From an uncultured Collinsella sp. (GTDB lineage: Bacteria; Actinomycetota; Coriobacteriia; Coriobacteriales; Coriobacteriaceae), in NCBI GenBank assembly GCA_900556415.1, contig USOU01000009.1:1-6717 (forward strand): a stretch of DNA of 6,717 nucleotides, written 5' to 3'. Position numbers and translations under genes: made by a program. Below are positions 1-5,492 of the stretch, piece after piece. The notes under the pieces were generated by a model. The model did not search any database. It saw only the letters and a program-made list of their open reading frames with translations, and was not told the origin of the DNA. Position 1 is the stretch's first letter; every line of letters starts with the position of its first letter.

Positions 1-313
1 CGGCCGCAACGGTGCGCTTAGCTCGCGTCGTGCGCGTGGTGCGGCGCTTGGGCTTGACAGCTTCCTCACCCTCGGCTGCGGGCTTGGATGCGCGGCGCGT
101 ACGCTTAGGCTTTGCAGGCGCGGCCTCATCGCCAGCGGCGGAAGGTGCGGGCGCGGCGCTCTCGACTGCAGCGGGCGCGGCTGCCGAGGCGGCCTTGGAG
201 ACCTCAGGAGCCAAAGCCTGCACCGGCGCAGGCTTCACGACCTGGTCCGACGCAGCCGGTGCAGCGGGAGCGGCCGTCGTCGTTATTTCGTTTTCTTGCT
301 GTTGATCAGACAC
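1..313 (-). CDS. rho: Probable transcription termination factor Rho, N-terminal part (cut by window edge)
   Basis: An uninterrupted minus-strand frame runs from a GTG start at 313-311 off the left edge, 104 codons visible. The protein begins (M)SDQQQENEITTT, continues as an Ala/Pro-rich stretch (about residues 14-68), then a basic stretch with repeated KPKR-T/R-R motifs (about 69-104). It is wholly low-complexity and probably disordered; no folded domain is reached. Actinobacterial Rho proteins commonly carry such an Ala/Arg/Lys-rich, RNA-binding extension before the Rho N-terminal domain. In many Actinobacteria argS lies a few genes upstream of rho on the same strand (argS-lysA-hom-thrC-thrB-rho), which supports the call. 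The ribosome site is weak (AAAGAAAG about 10 bases upstream). Codon pattern and absence of stops support coding. Alternatives are RNase E/G or another nucleic-acid-binding protein with a basic extension. Identity is inferred; that a coding region exists is fairly sure. Confidence 0.55.
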   Translation of the reverse strand, partial: MSDQQQENEITTTAAPAAPAASDQVVKPAPVQALAPEVSKAASAAAPAAVESAAPAPSAAGDEAAPAKPKRTRRASKPAAEGEEAVKPKRRTTRTTRAKRTVAA

Positions 314-393
314 AGTGTTTGCTCAACTTTCTTTTCAAGCCCTGTGATCACATGCTCCCTGCATAAACCTTCAGGGCGGCTAAACAGTCTAGC

Positions 394-412
394 TCCGTCA
401 AATACCGACGGA
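394..412 (-). other. Small perfect hairpin in the presumed leader of the rho-like gene
   Basis: TCCGTC (394-399) and GACGGA (407-412) are perfect inverted repeats around a 7-nt loop. No T-run follows on either strand, so this is not an intrinsic terminator. It could be a structured leader element, but a 6-bp stem is also easily found by chance. Confidence 0.25.
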
Positions 413-457
413 CATCATTGATCTGTATCGAGATGATTGCGTCATATACGCAGCGTA

Positions 458-485
458 AGTGTAACACAACCGCAACCACCTGCAA
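458..485 (-). promoter_or_regulatory. Possible promoter for the rho-like gene
   Basis: On the minus strand TTGCAG (485-480) is followed after 16 bases by TACACT (463-458). The -10 matches the consensus at 4 of 6 positions and the -35 at 3 of 6. This would give a leader of about 140 nt that includes the hairpin at 394-412. Because argS has its own terminator and lies 0.8 kb upstream, the gene needs its own promoter somewhere in this gap, but the match is weak. Confidence 0.25.
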
Positions 486-653
486 CTTAGTCATTGGACG
501 TTCTTAAACGCCTAGTCATCAGGGACACTCTCCCTCAAAAGCGTCTTGATCACAAGCGCCTTGAAATGTCGCGCCAGAGGAGTGAGGCCGTGGCATCCGG
601 AATGGCCACGCCGCGAATCGCGTCCATCTACTACGTTTGCCCCCGGGCCCCTG

Positions 654-725
654 ACCATACCCTTGTTTTTACAAAACCAACGAATCTGCTACCTGCGGTT
701 TTAATATCGTACATTTCGGCATGGT
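654..725 (+). repeat. Diverged 72-nt direct repeat, copy A
   Basis: Starts ACCATACCCT and ends GCATGGT. It aligns without a gap to 881-952, about 51 of 72 positions identical by hand count. The best-conserved parts are the first 10 bases and the block around CTACCTGCGGTTTTAAT. In one plus frame both copies read HTL-x-F, then LPAVLIS, then W. Confidence 0.5.
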
Positions 726-880
726 TCGGGATATGCGTTCAAACGTAGGAGATGAGCCCAATTCGTGGCGGACGGTATCCCGCCACCCCTCCTCGAGACA
801 AAAATGATCCGTTTTCCTCCGCCCCTAAGGGACAATTTTCAAAACTATGTCGGATTACGGGGCCAGAATGATGCAAGCCA

Positions 881-952
881 ACCATACCCTGCATTTTCAA
901 GAAACAATAAGCCGTCTACCTGCAGTTTTAATTTCGCTATTAGCGCCATGGT
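881..952 (+). repeat. Diverged 72-nt direct repeat, copy B
   Basis: Partner of 654-725 at a distance of 227 bases, same orientation and same length, about 71% identical. The core block is CTACCTGCAGTTTTAAT. It overlaps a 43-codon plus ORF (847-978) that lacks a convincing ribosome site. Confidence 0.5.
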
Positions 953-991
953 CGCCAGTTGGCGATTCAGCCCCGTAAACCGGTATAGTTG

Positions 992-1024
992 CGATTTGGT
1001 AGCATTTTCCAGCAAACCAAATCG
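992..1024. repeat. 9-bp perfect inverted repeat beside the argS terminator
   Basis: CGATTTGGT (992-1000) and ACCAAATCG (1016-1024) pair perfectly around a 15-nt loop. A further G-T pair is possible outside. On the minus strand it lies 11 bases beyond the T-run of the argS terminator. No T-run follows it, so it is not itself a standard terminator. Confidence 0.4.
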
Positions 1025-1035
1025 TCTCGCCAAAC

Positions 1036-1067
1036 AAAAAAATCCGACCTCCGCATAGGAGATCGGA
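1036..1067 (-). terminator. Rho-independent terminator of argS
   Basis: Reading the minus strand, TCCGATCTCC (1067-1058), loop TATGC, then GGAGGTCGGA (1052-1043) form a 10-bp stem with a single G-T wobble, followed at once by seven T residues (1042-1036). It begins about 50 bases after the argS stop codon. On the plus strand the stem is not followed by a T-run, so it acts in one direction. Confidence 0.9.
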
Positions 1068-1116
1068 CTTTCAAGACTCAGTTAAACCAAGCCTGCGCGG
1101 TCAAATGACCCGAAGC

Positions 1117-2970
1117 TTACATCTGCTCGGGAGCGGAGACACCAACGAGGGTGAGCACCAGAGCGAGCGTCACGCGGACGGCGTCGCAAGCGGCCAGACG
1201 GGCGCGCGAAAGTTCGGGGTCGACGGGACGGCCCTCGCTCGGCAGGACCTGACAGGCAGCGTAGAAGCTGTGGAAGTCGCCGGCGAGCTCCTCGGCAAAG
1301 TGCGTCAGACGGAACGGGGCACGGTCGCGAGCGCAGCTGGCGATGAGGTCGGTGAGCTCGTTGAGCTTACGCGAAAGGGCGAGCTCGGTCGGGTCGGTCA
1401 GCAGCGAGTAATCGACGTTCTCACCGATGGCCTTGGCGGCGACGGCCTTCATGCCCATCTCGTCAGCCTGCTCAGGCGTAACGTCGGCGGCACGGCGCAG
1501 GATGGAGCACACGCGGGCGTGAGCGTACTGCACGTAGTACACCGGGTTGGAGTTGTCGCGCTTCTTAACGGCCTCAATATCGAAGTCGACCATCTGGTTG
1601 GAGCTCTTGGAGATGAGCGTGTAACGAGCGGCGTCGGAGCCGACCTCGTCGACGAGCTCCTGCAGGGTCACCATGGTGCCCTTGCGCTTGGACATACGGA
1701 CGGGCTTGCCGTTGCGCAGCAGGTTGACGAGCTGGCCCAGCAGAACCTCAAACTTGCCGGGGTAACCCAAGGCATCGCAGACGCAGCGGACGCGCTCGAT
1801 GTAGCCGTGGTGGTCGGCACCCCAGATGTCGATGACGTGGTCAACGCGCTGGAACTTATCCCAGTGATAGGCAACGTCGGAGGCGAAGTAGGTGTACTCG
1901 CCGTCGGACTTGATCAGCACGCGGTCCTTGTCGTCGCCCAGATCGGTGGAACGGAACCACAGAGCGCCGTCCTTGGTGTAGAGGTAGCCCATCTTGTCGA
2001 GCTTCTCGAAAGCGCGGTCGACAGCGGAAGTGCCGGCGGTCTCGCCCTCGGTGTCCTTCACGTACAGCGAGCGCTCGGAGAACCAGCGGTCGAAGTCGCA
2101 GTTGACGGCGTGGCAGAGGTCGCGCATGTTGTCGACCATCTTCACATAGCCGCGCTCGCGGAAGCTCTCCATGCGCTCCTGCGGATCGGCGTCGACCCAC
2201 TTGTCGCCGTCGGTGCGCCAGAACTCAGCAGCCTCATCGATGATGTAGTCGCCGCCGTAGGAGTCCTTGCCCAGGGTCTCGGCAAAGTTGTCCTGATACG
2301 GATGGGTCTCGGGATGCTCGTCGTTCTCATCGGCAACGAAGGCGTCGCGGTCGGCGATCAGCAGCTTGTGGGCCTCGTCGATATCCACGCCCTGCTTGGC
2401 GATGATGTCGGCAAGCTGCATATAGCGCGTGCTGATAGAGTTGCCGAAGGTGTTCATCTGAGAGCCGTGGTCATTGATGTAGAACTCACGCTGGATGTCG
2501 TAACCGGCGTGGTCCATAACGCGGCAGAGGGAGTCGCCCAGCGCGGCCCAGCGGCCGTGACCAATGTGCATGGGGCCGACGGGGTTGGCGGAGACGAACT
2601 CGACCTGGGTCTTCAGGCCGCCACCGACGTTGGACTTAGCGAAGTCCATGCCCTTCTCGCGGGCCTCGCCGAAGATGGCGTTCTTGACGGCAACCGAGAG
2701 GTAGAAGTTGATGAAGCCAGGGCCGGCGATCTCGACCTTCTCGATCGCGGGGTCCTCGGGCATATGGGCAACGACGGCCTCGGCGATCTTGCGCGGGGCA
2801 CAGTGAGCCAGTTTGGCGGACTTCAGGGCCATGGTGGAGGTCCACTCGCCATGAGAAGTGTCAGCCGGTCGCTCGATGGCGCAATCGTCAAGTTCAAATG
2901 CGGAAAGGTCGCCGGCCTCCTGGGCCGCAGCAAGCGCAGCGCGTACCAGCTCTTCAATCTTCTCGGGCAT
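1117..2970 (-). CDS. argS: Arginyl-tRNA synthetase
   Basis: Cytoplasmic class Ia enzyme that charges tRNA-Arg with arginine using ATP. 617 residues. The N-terminal tRNA-binding (Add-1-like) domain covers about 1-110. The Rossmann catalytic core follows, with SANPVGPMHIGHGR at 127-140 (HIGH signature 135-138), YFASDVAYHWDK at 361-372, WGADHHGY at 383-390 and MSKRKG at 426-431, the ArgRS form of the KMSKS loop. The helical anticodon-binding (DALR) domain starts near NPVYYVQYAHAR (475-486) and ends with the family-typical VSAPEQM. The length is somewhat above the usual 550-580, with extra acidic sequence around 195-270. The ATG at 2970 is chosen because AGGAGG lies just upstream; a longer frame to 3060 exists but has no support. 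It is divergent from carD and is followed by its own terminator, so it is probably monocistronic. Confidence 0.97.
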   Translation of the reverse strand: MPEKIEELVRAALAAAQEAGDLSAFELDDCAIERPADTSHGEWTSTMALKSAKLAHCAPRKIAEAVVAHMPEDPAIEKVEIAGPGFINFYLSVAVKNAIFGEAREKGMDFAKSNVGGGLKTQVEFVSANPVGPMHIGHGRWAALGDSLCRVMDHAGYDIQREFYINDHGSQMNTFGNSISTRYMQLADIIAKQGVDIDEAHKLLIADRDAFVADENDEHPETHPYQDNFAETLGKDSYGGDYIIDEAAEFWRTDGDKWVDADPQERMESFRERGYVKMVDNMRDLCHAVNCDFDRWFSERSLYVKDTEGETAGTSAVDRAFEKLDKMGYLYTKDGALWFRSTDLGDDKDRVLIKSDGEYTYFASDVAYHWDKFQRVDHVIDIWGADHHGYIERVRCVCDALGYPGKFEVLLGQLVNLLRNGKPVRMSKRKGTMVTLQELVDEVGSDAARYTLISKSSNQMVDFDIEAVKKRDNSNPVYYVQYAHARVCSILRRAADVTPEQADEMGMKAVAAKAIGENVDYSLLTDPTELALSRKLNELTDLIASCARDRAPFRLTHFAEELAGDFHSFYAACQVLPSEGRPVDPELSRARLAACDAVRVTLALVLTLVGVSAPEQM

Positions 2971-3029
2971 AGATCCTCCTTGTGTTAAAGCCCCCGAGCT
3001 CTTGGTCACTCGTAGGGCAAAAGCCAGAG

Positions 3030-3038
3030 TTTGTAGCA
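3030..3038 (-). promoter_or_regulatory. Possible extended -10 promoter of argS
   Basis: On the minus strand TGC-TACAAA (3038-3030) fits an extended -10 element and would start transcription about 50 bases before the argS ATG. No good -35 is seen at the right distance. A second candidate -10, TATAAA at 3156-3151, has a poor -35 (TTTATG, 15-base spacer). Both are weak. Confidence 0.25.
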
Positions 3039-3269
3039 CTCTATCACAAGCGGCAGCCACTGTCGCAGGGTAAAGCTAATAGATATTGCATATGCACAAA
3101 AATGACTACAGCTCTTGCGTGGCGATACAAAGTTGGCGGTTTGCCTGCAGTTTATACACGTTCTAGAAATGCATAAACGTATGAATAAGCCGTTCTATAT
3201 ATCGAATACTCTAACCTATCGGAGTTGTGTGCTTTTCCTGCATAAAGTAATGGTTTGCGCACGTCAGCG

Positions 3270-3278
3270 TGGTATTCT
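3270..3278 (+). promoter_or_regulatory. Possible extended -10 promoter of carD
   Basis: TGG-TATTCT resembles an extended -10 element (TGnTATAAT). It would place the start of transcription near 3285, inside the palindrome at 3283-3298, and 28 bases before the carD ATG. The -35 position (ATGGTT) is poor. Confidence 0.35.
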
Positions 3279-3282
3279 TAAC

Positions 3283-3298
3283 ATACGAAAATTCGTAT
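3283..3298. promoter_or_regulatory. Perfect 16-bp palindrome, candidate operator upstream of carD
   Basis: ATACGAA-AA-TTCGTAT, with 7-bp arms identical on the two strands and a 2-bp centre, lies between the putative -10 and the ribosome-binding site (GGAGG, 3304-3308). Its position at the expected transcription start suits a repressor or autoregulatory site. It is too short and A+T-rich to be a terminator. It does not match the LexA box, which has four bases between CGAAC and GTTCG. Confidence 0.45.
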
Positions 3299-3312
3299 AA
3301 GTTGGAGGTAGC

Positions 3313-3798
3313 ATGTTCTCAATCGGTCAACACGTCATTCATCCGGGTCAGGGAGTCTGCACTGTCGTCGGTTTTAGGGACGACACACCGCAGCCCATGC
3401 TGTTGCTCGAGACCAAGCAGGGACATGCACAGACGATTCTCATGTACCCCGTGGCGCAGGCCGACCGTCTGCATGCCGCCATCTCCCAGCAAGATGCCGA
3501 GCACCTGCTAAGCCACTACGACGAGCTGGAGTGCGACACCTTTACCGAGCGCAATAGCTCGCTCGAGGAGACGCACTTTAAGCAGCAGCTCAAACTGGGC
3601 GCGCCCGAGACGGTTCGCGTGGCAAAAACCATGATGCACCGTATTCGCCAGGCCGAGGAAGCAGATAAAAAGCCCAGCTCCTACTACATGCGTGTGCTCA
3701 AGGAAGCCAAGCGCCGCTCCATCGAGGAGTTCGCTGTGGCCTTGGGTGTCACCGAGGAGGACGCCGAAGCCCGCCTAGCCCAAGCCGCCCTCAACTAA
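3313..3798 (+). CDS. CarD-family transcriptional regulator (RNA polymerase-binding), tryptophan-free
   Basis: 161 residues, the usual length for CarD/CdnL proteins. The N-terminal CarD/TRCF RNA polymerase-interaction domain occupies about 1-60 (FSIGQHVIHPGQGVCTVVG at 2-20, TILMYPV at 41-47) and would bind the polymerase beta-subunit lobe. The C-terminal helical domain (about 61-155) ends in a helix with LKEAKRRSIEEFAVALG. Known family role: stabilising the open promoter complex, especially at ribosomal RNA promoters, through a conserved tryptophan wedged into the upstream edge of the -10 region. This protein contains no tryptophan; the matching place is about 84-86 (LEE). It may therefore be a paralogue with different activity. 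The ATG at 3313 has GGAGG four bases upstream. Divergent from argS, single-gene unit closed by the hairpin at 3805. Family assignment is firm; its exact regulatory role is not. Confidence 0.88.
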   Translation: MFSIGQHVIHPGQGVCTVVGFRDDTPQPMLLLETKQGHAQTILMYPVAQADRLHAAISQQDAEHLLSHYDELECDTFTERNSSLEETHFKQQLKLGAPETVRVAKTMMHRIRQAEEADKKPSSYYMRVLKEAKRRSIEEFAVALGVTEEDAEARLAQAALN

Positions 3799-3804
3799 CC
3801 TGCC

Positions 3805-3845
3805 AAAACCGCCACAAAGGGGACAGGCACCTTTGTGGTGGTTTT
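3805..3845 (+). repeat. REP-like hairpin copy 1, also the probable carD terminator
   Basis: Arms AAAACCGCCACAAAGG (3805-3820) and CCTTTGTGGTGGTTTT (3830-3845) form a 16-bp stem with one G-T wobble around the loop GGACAGGCA (3821-3829). The element starts 6 bases after the carD stop. TTTT ends the stem and T-rich sequence follows, so it can act as an intrinsic terminator on the plus strand. Same sequence and orientation as copy 2 at 4517; inverted relative to copy 3 at 5493. Confidence 0.85.
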
Positions 3846-3899
3846 CTTGTTCTAGTAGTATTCATTCTTATCGATACCTACGAGCACAAGGAGTCTGTT

Positions 3900-4499
3900 A
3901 TGGCAGAACTGCTTACCGCCGGAATCACCCGCGACCGCGCGTTCGAACTGCTCAACGAGCACAACAAAGATCCGTTCCACATCACCCACGGAGAGACGGT
4001 CGAGGGCACCATGCGCTACTTTGCGCGCGAGTTCGACCCCGAGAACGAGGAGTTTTGGGGCATCGTCGGCCTGCTGCACGACTTGGATTGGGAGGAGCAT
4101 GAGGACGACCCCGTGAACCACACCATCTATGCGGCCGAAATCCTCGAGGGCGAGGGCGCATCGCCCGAACTCATTCGCGCTATTCAGACGCACACGTCCG
4201 ATTTCAACGCCTCGCTGCCCAAGCCCGAGCTTCAGATGGAGAAGATCCTGTTTGCTTGCGACGAGCTCACCGGCCTGATCGGTGCTGCCGTGATCATGCG
4301 TCCGAGCAAGAGCGTCATGGACTTTACGACTAAGTCGCTCAAGAAGAAGTTCAAGGACAAGCGCTTTGCCGCCGGCTGCTCGCGCGACGTGATTACGCAG
4401 GGCGCCGAGATGCTGGGTTGGGAGCTCCCCGAACTCTTTGACCGCACCATCGCGGCCATGCAGTCCTTCGCCCCCGATCGCGACACCTTCCAGGCCTAA
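3900..4499 (+). CDS. HD-superfamily metal-dependent hydrolase
   Basis: 199 residues, cytoplasmic, no signal peptide or membrane segment. The HD domain covers about 25-125: H30 in HITHGETVEG, the HD pair H60-D61 in GLLHDLDWE, H74 in DPVNHTIYAAE, H98 in IQTHTSDF and D121 in FACDELTGLIG. The order H...HD...H...H...D matches the HD subtypes that bind two metal ions and hydrolyse phosphate esters or nucleotides; the substrate cannot be told. The C-terminal part (about 130-199) is a helical extension with KSLKKKFKDKRFAAGCSRD, of the kind seen in uncharacterised HDIG-type hydrolases. The ATG at 3900 is preceded by AAGGAG (3888-3893). About 100 bases separate it from carD, with a terminator hairpin between, so it is probably transcribed on its own. 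A TTGTTC at 3847 could be part of its promoter, but no good -10 is evident. It ends at the second hairpin. Confidence 0.85.
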   Translation: MAELLTAGITRDRAFELLNEHNKDPFHITHGETVEGTMRYFAREFDPENEEFWGIVGLLHDLDWEEHEDDPVNHTIYAAEILEGEGASPELIRAIQTHTSDFNASLPKPELQMEKILFACDELTGLIGAAVIMRPSKSVMDFTTKSLKKKFKDKRFAAGCSRDVITQGAEMLGWELPELFDRTIAAMQSFAPDRDTFQA

Positions 4500-4516
4500 C
4501 CGCCCACGCCGTCTAT

Positions 4517-4555
4517 AACCACCGCAAAGGGGACAGGCACCTTTGTGGTGGTTTT
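4517..4555 (+). repeat. REP-like hairpin copy 2, between HD gene and RAYT gene
   Basis: Arms AACCACCGCAAAGG (4517-4530) and CCTTTGTGGTGGTT (4540-4553), with TTTT completing at 4555, form a 14-bp stem with one G-T wobble around the loop GGACAGGCA. It begins 17 bases after the HD gene stop and ends 18 bases from the RAYT stop (4574). The T-run on the plus strand suits termination of the HD gene; the T-run on the other strand is poor (GGTTATAG). Direct repeat of copy 1. Confidence 0.85.
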
Positions 4556-4573
4556 AATTTACATCGGGACGGA

Positions 4574-5332
4574 CTAACATGCCTTGCGGATCGACCACTC
4601 CCCCACGCCCGTCAAGCGCTGAATCTGGCGGATGGAAAGGCCGGCGCCTCGCATTGCAGCAAGTACCTCGTTGCGTTTAGTCTTGTCGAGGGATTTGACA
4701 TCGGAAAGCTCGCTCAAACCGAACAAGCGAACTAGCGATATCCCCACATCCAAGGCCTCATCTTCATCGATACGTCCACCCGTTGATGGACGAACAACCA
4801 CGACATTCGACGCGTTCATAAAAGTCTGATAGTCACGAACGCGCGGAAACGCAAAGCGAACAAACGCCAAATCGACCGTTGCGATATCTGGATCGCGTTC
4901 AACATAATCTAGGTGACTGCTCCATCGATACGCGCCGTATGGACAAATCCCGGCCTTTTGCGGATTGAAATGAACATATCGAATAGCGTCGAGAAGGTAT
5001 TCCTCACTCGAAATAGGGGCGCTCGAAAACCTATCCTGAAAAACATGACCAACATGTCCGTGGCGACGGTTATACCAAGTTGCGTAGCAAGACATGACAA
5101 GATGCATGGCCTCGCTCACATTATCATCGGGGTCACTTAGAACAAGATGAACGTGGTTGCCCATCAGACACCAAGCAATGAGTCTAATGTTGAACCGCAC
5201 TATCGAGGATCGAACAAGCGACAAAATGCGTCTTCTGTCTTCATCATCCTCAAACAGAAGCTGCTTGCCGTTGCCTCTCATCGTGATGTGATACAGGCCA
5301 ATCAGTGATTTCTGCCGCGGTTTTCTCGACAT
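4574..5332 (-). CDS. REP-associated tyrosine transposase (RAYT, Y1/HUH superfamily)
   Basis: 252 residues from the chosen start. The Y1 transposase domain spans about 10-140: YHITMRGNGKQLLF, the metal-binding HUH motif in CLMGNHVHLVLS (H60 and H62), and the helix CYATWYNRRHGHVGHVFQDRF carrying the likely nucleophilic tyrosine (Y83, possibly Y87), followed by EEYLLDAIRYVHFNPQKAG. All catalytic elements look intact. The C-terminal 65 residues are helical and end in a helix-turn-helix-like GLSIRQIQRLTGVGEWSIRK, as in the longer RAYT subgroups. Known RAYTs cut and join single-stranded REP DNA and are thought to spread REP repeats. Two ATGs lie close together; the second (5332) is chosen because AGGAG abuts the first (5338). 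G+C is about 48% in two sampled 60-base stretches against 68% in one from proA, suggesting acquisition. Inverted REP-like hairpins flank it at 4517 and 5493. Confidence 0.92.
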   Translation of the reverse strand: MSRKPRQKSLIGLYHITMRGNGKQLLFEDDEDRRRILSLVRSSIVRFNIRLIAWCLMGNHVHLVLSDPDDNVSEAMHLVMSCYATWYNRRHGHVGHVFQDRFSSAPISSEEYLLDAIRYVHFNPQKAGICPYGAYRWSSHLDYVERDPDIATVDLAFVRFAFPRVRDYQTFMNASNVVVVRPSTGGRIDEDEALDVGISLVRLFGLSELSDVKSLDKTKRNEVLAAMRGAGLSIRQIQRLTGVGEWSIRKAC

Positions 5333-5382
5333 GGGCATCTCCTTGCTCTCATGCCAAAAATAACCCCGCGACGCACGTAAAG

Positions 5383-5402
5383 CGGCGAGAATCTACTCGC
5401 CG
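5383..5402. other. 7-bp hairpin upstream of the RAYT gene
   Basis: CGGCGAG (5383-5389) and CTCGCCG (5396-5402) pair perfectly around the 6-nt loop AATCTA, 50 bases upstream of the RAYT start. No T-run follows on the minus strand. It may be a structured leader element or part of an end sequence of the RAYT unit. The rest of 5333-5492 shows no gene. Weak -35/-10 candidates for RAYT lie around 5440-5480. Confidence 0.35.
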
Positions 5403-5492
5403 ATTAAACCGCCCACCTGCCGAAATGTCAGCTATTGCATGGCGGGAATATGCTTAGATACACTTGAGCAACGAACAAATGCGTGAGCAAGC

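Larger units (their letters stand above)
314..1035. other. Long intergenic region without a convincing gene
   Basis: About 720 bases between the rho-like start and the argS terminator. Several short ORFs exist on both strands (for example 494-748 and 847-978 plus; 512-658 and 739-885 minus), but none has a good ribosome-binding site or a recognisable domain. No tRNA or rRNA signature was seen. What stands out is a diverged 72-nt direct repeat (654-725 and 881-952), a 14-bp palindrome (952-965) and a 9-bp inverted repeat with a 15-nt loop (992-1024). The base composition is visibly more A+T-rich than argS or proA. The region reads like accumulated intergenic repeat remnants rather than a single gene, though an undescribed RNA cannot be excluded. 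Confidence 0.5.
2971..3312. other. Divergent argS/carD intergenic regulatory region
   Basis: 342 bases, clearly A+T-rich compared with the flanking genes, between two divergently transcribed genes. It holds weak promoter candidates in both directions and three dyads: GTTTAT...TTCTAGAA...ATAAAC (3150-3178), the near-palindrome TTCTATATATCGAA (3193-3206) and the perfect palindrome at 3283-3298. No credible gene is seen; a 24-codon plus ORF ending at 3176 has no ribosome site. Confidence 0.5.

Noticed and set aside
343..352. TGTGATCACA as a CRP-type site
   Set aside because: CRP sites have six bases between TGTGA and TCACA; here there are none. A 10-bp palindrome is expected occasionally by chance.
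1105..2988. A 627-codon plus-strand ORF covering nearly all of argS
   Set aside because: It is antisense to a protein with clear HIGH and MSKRKG motifs. The translation is a repetitive V/G/A/L/D mix typical of the opposite strand of a G+C-rich gene, with no recognisable domain and no ribosome site.
2971..3060. A 30-residue N-terminal extension of ArgRS from an upstream ATG at 3060
   Set aside because: The ATG at 2970 has an excellent AGGAGG site and the family-typical N-terminus; the extension has neither.
3102..3176. A short plus ORF reading GGLPAVYTRSRNA as a third copy of the LPAV repeat
   Set aside because: Only the block CCTGCAGTTT plus a few bases is shared with 881-952; the rest does not align, and there is no ribosome site.
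4574..5332. IS200/IS605 insertion sequence
   Set aside because: The protein is longer than IS200 TnpA and carries RAYT-type motifs (NHVHLVL, FQDRF, RYVHFNP) with a C-terminal helical domain. No TnpB gene is present, and the flanks are REP-like hairpins in both orientations, which fits a RAYT better.
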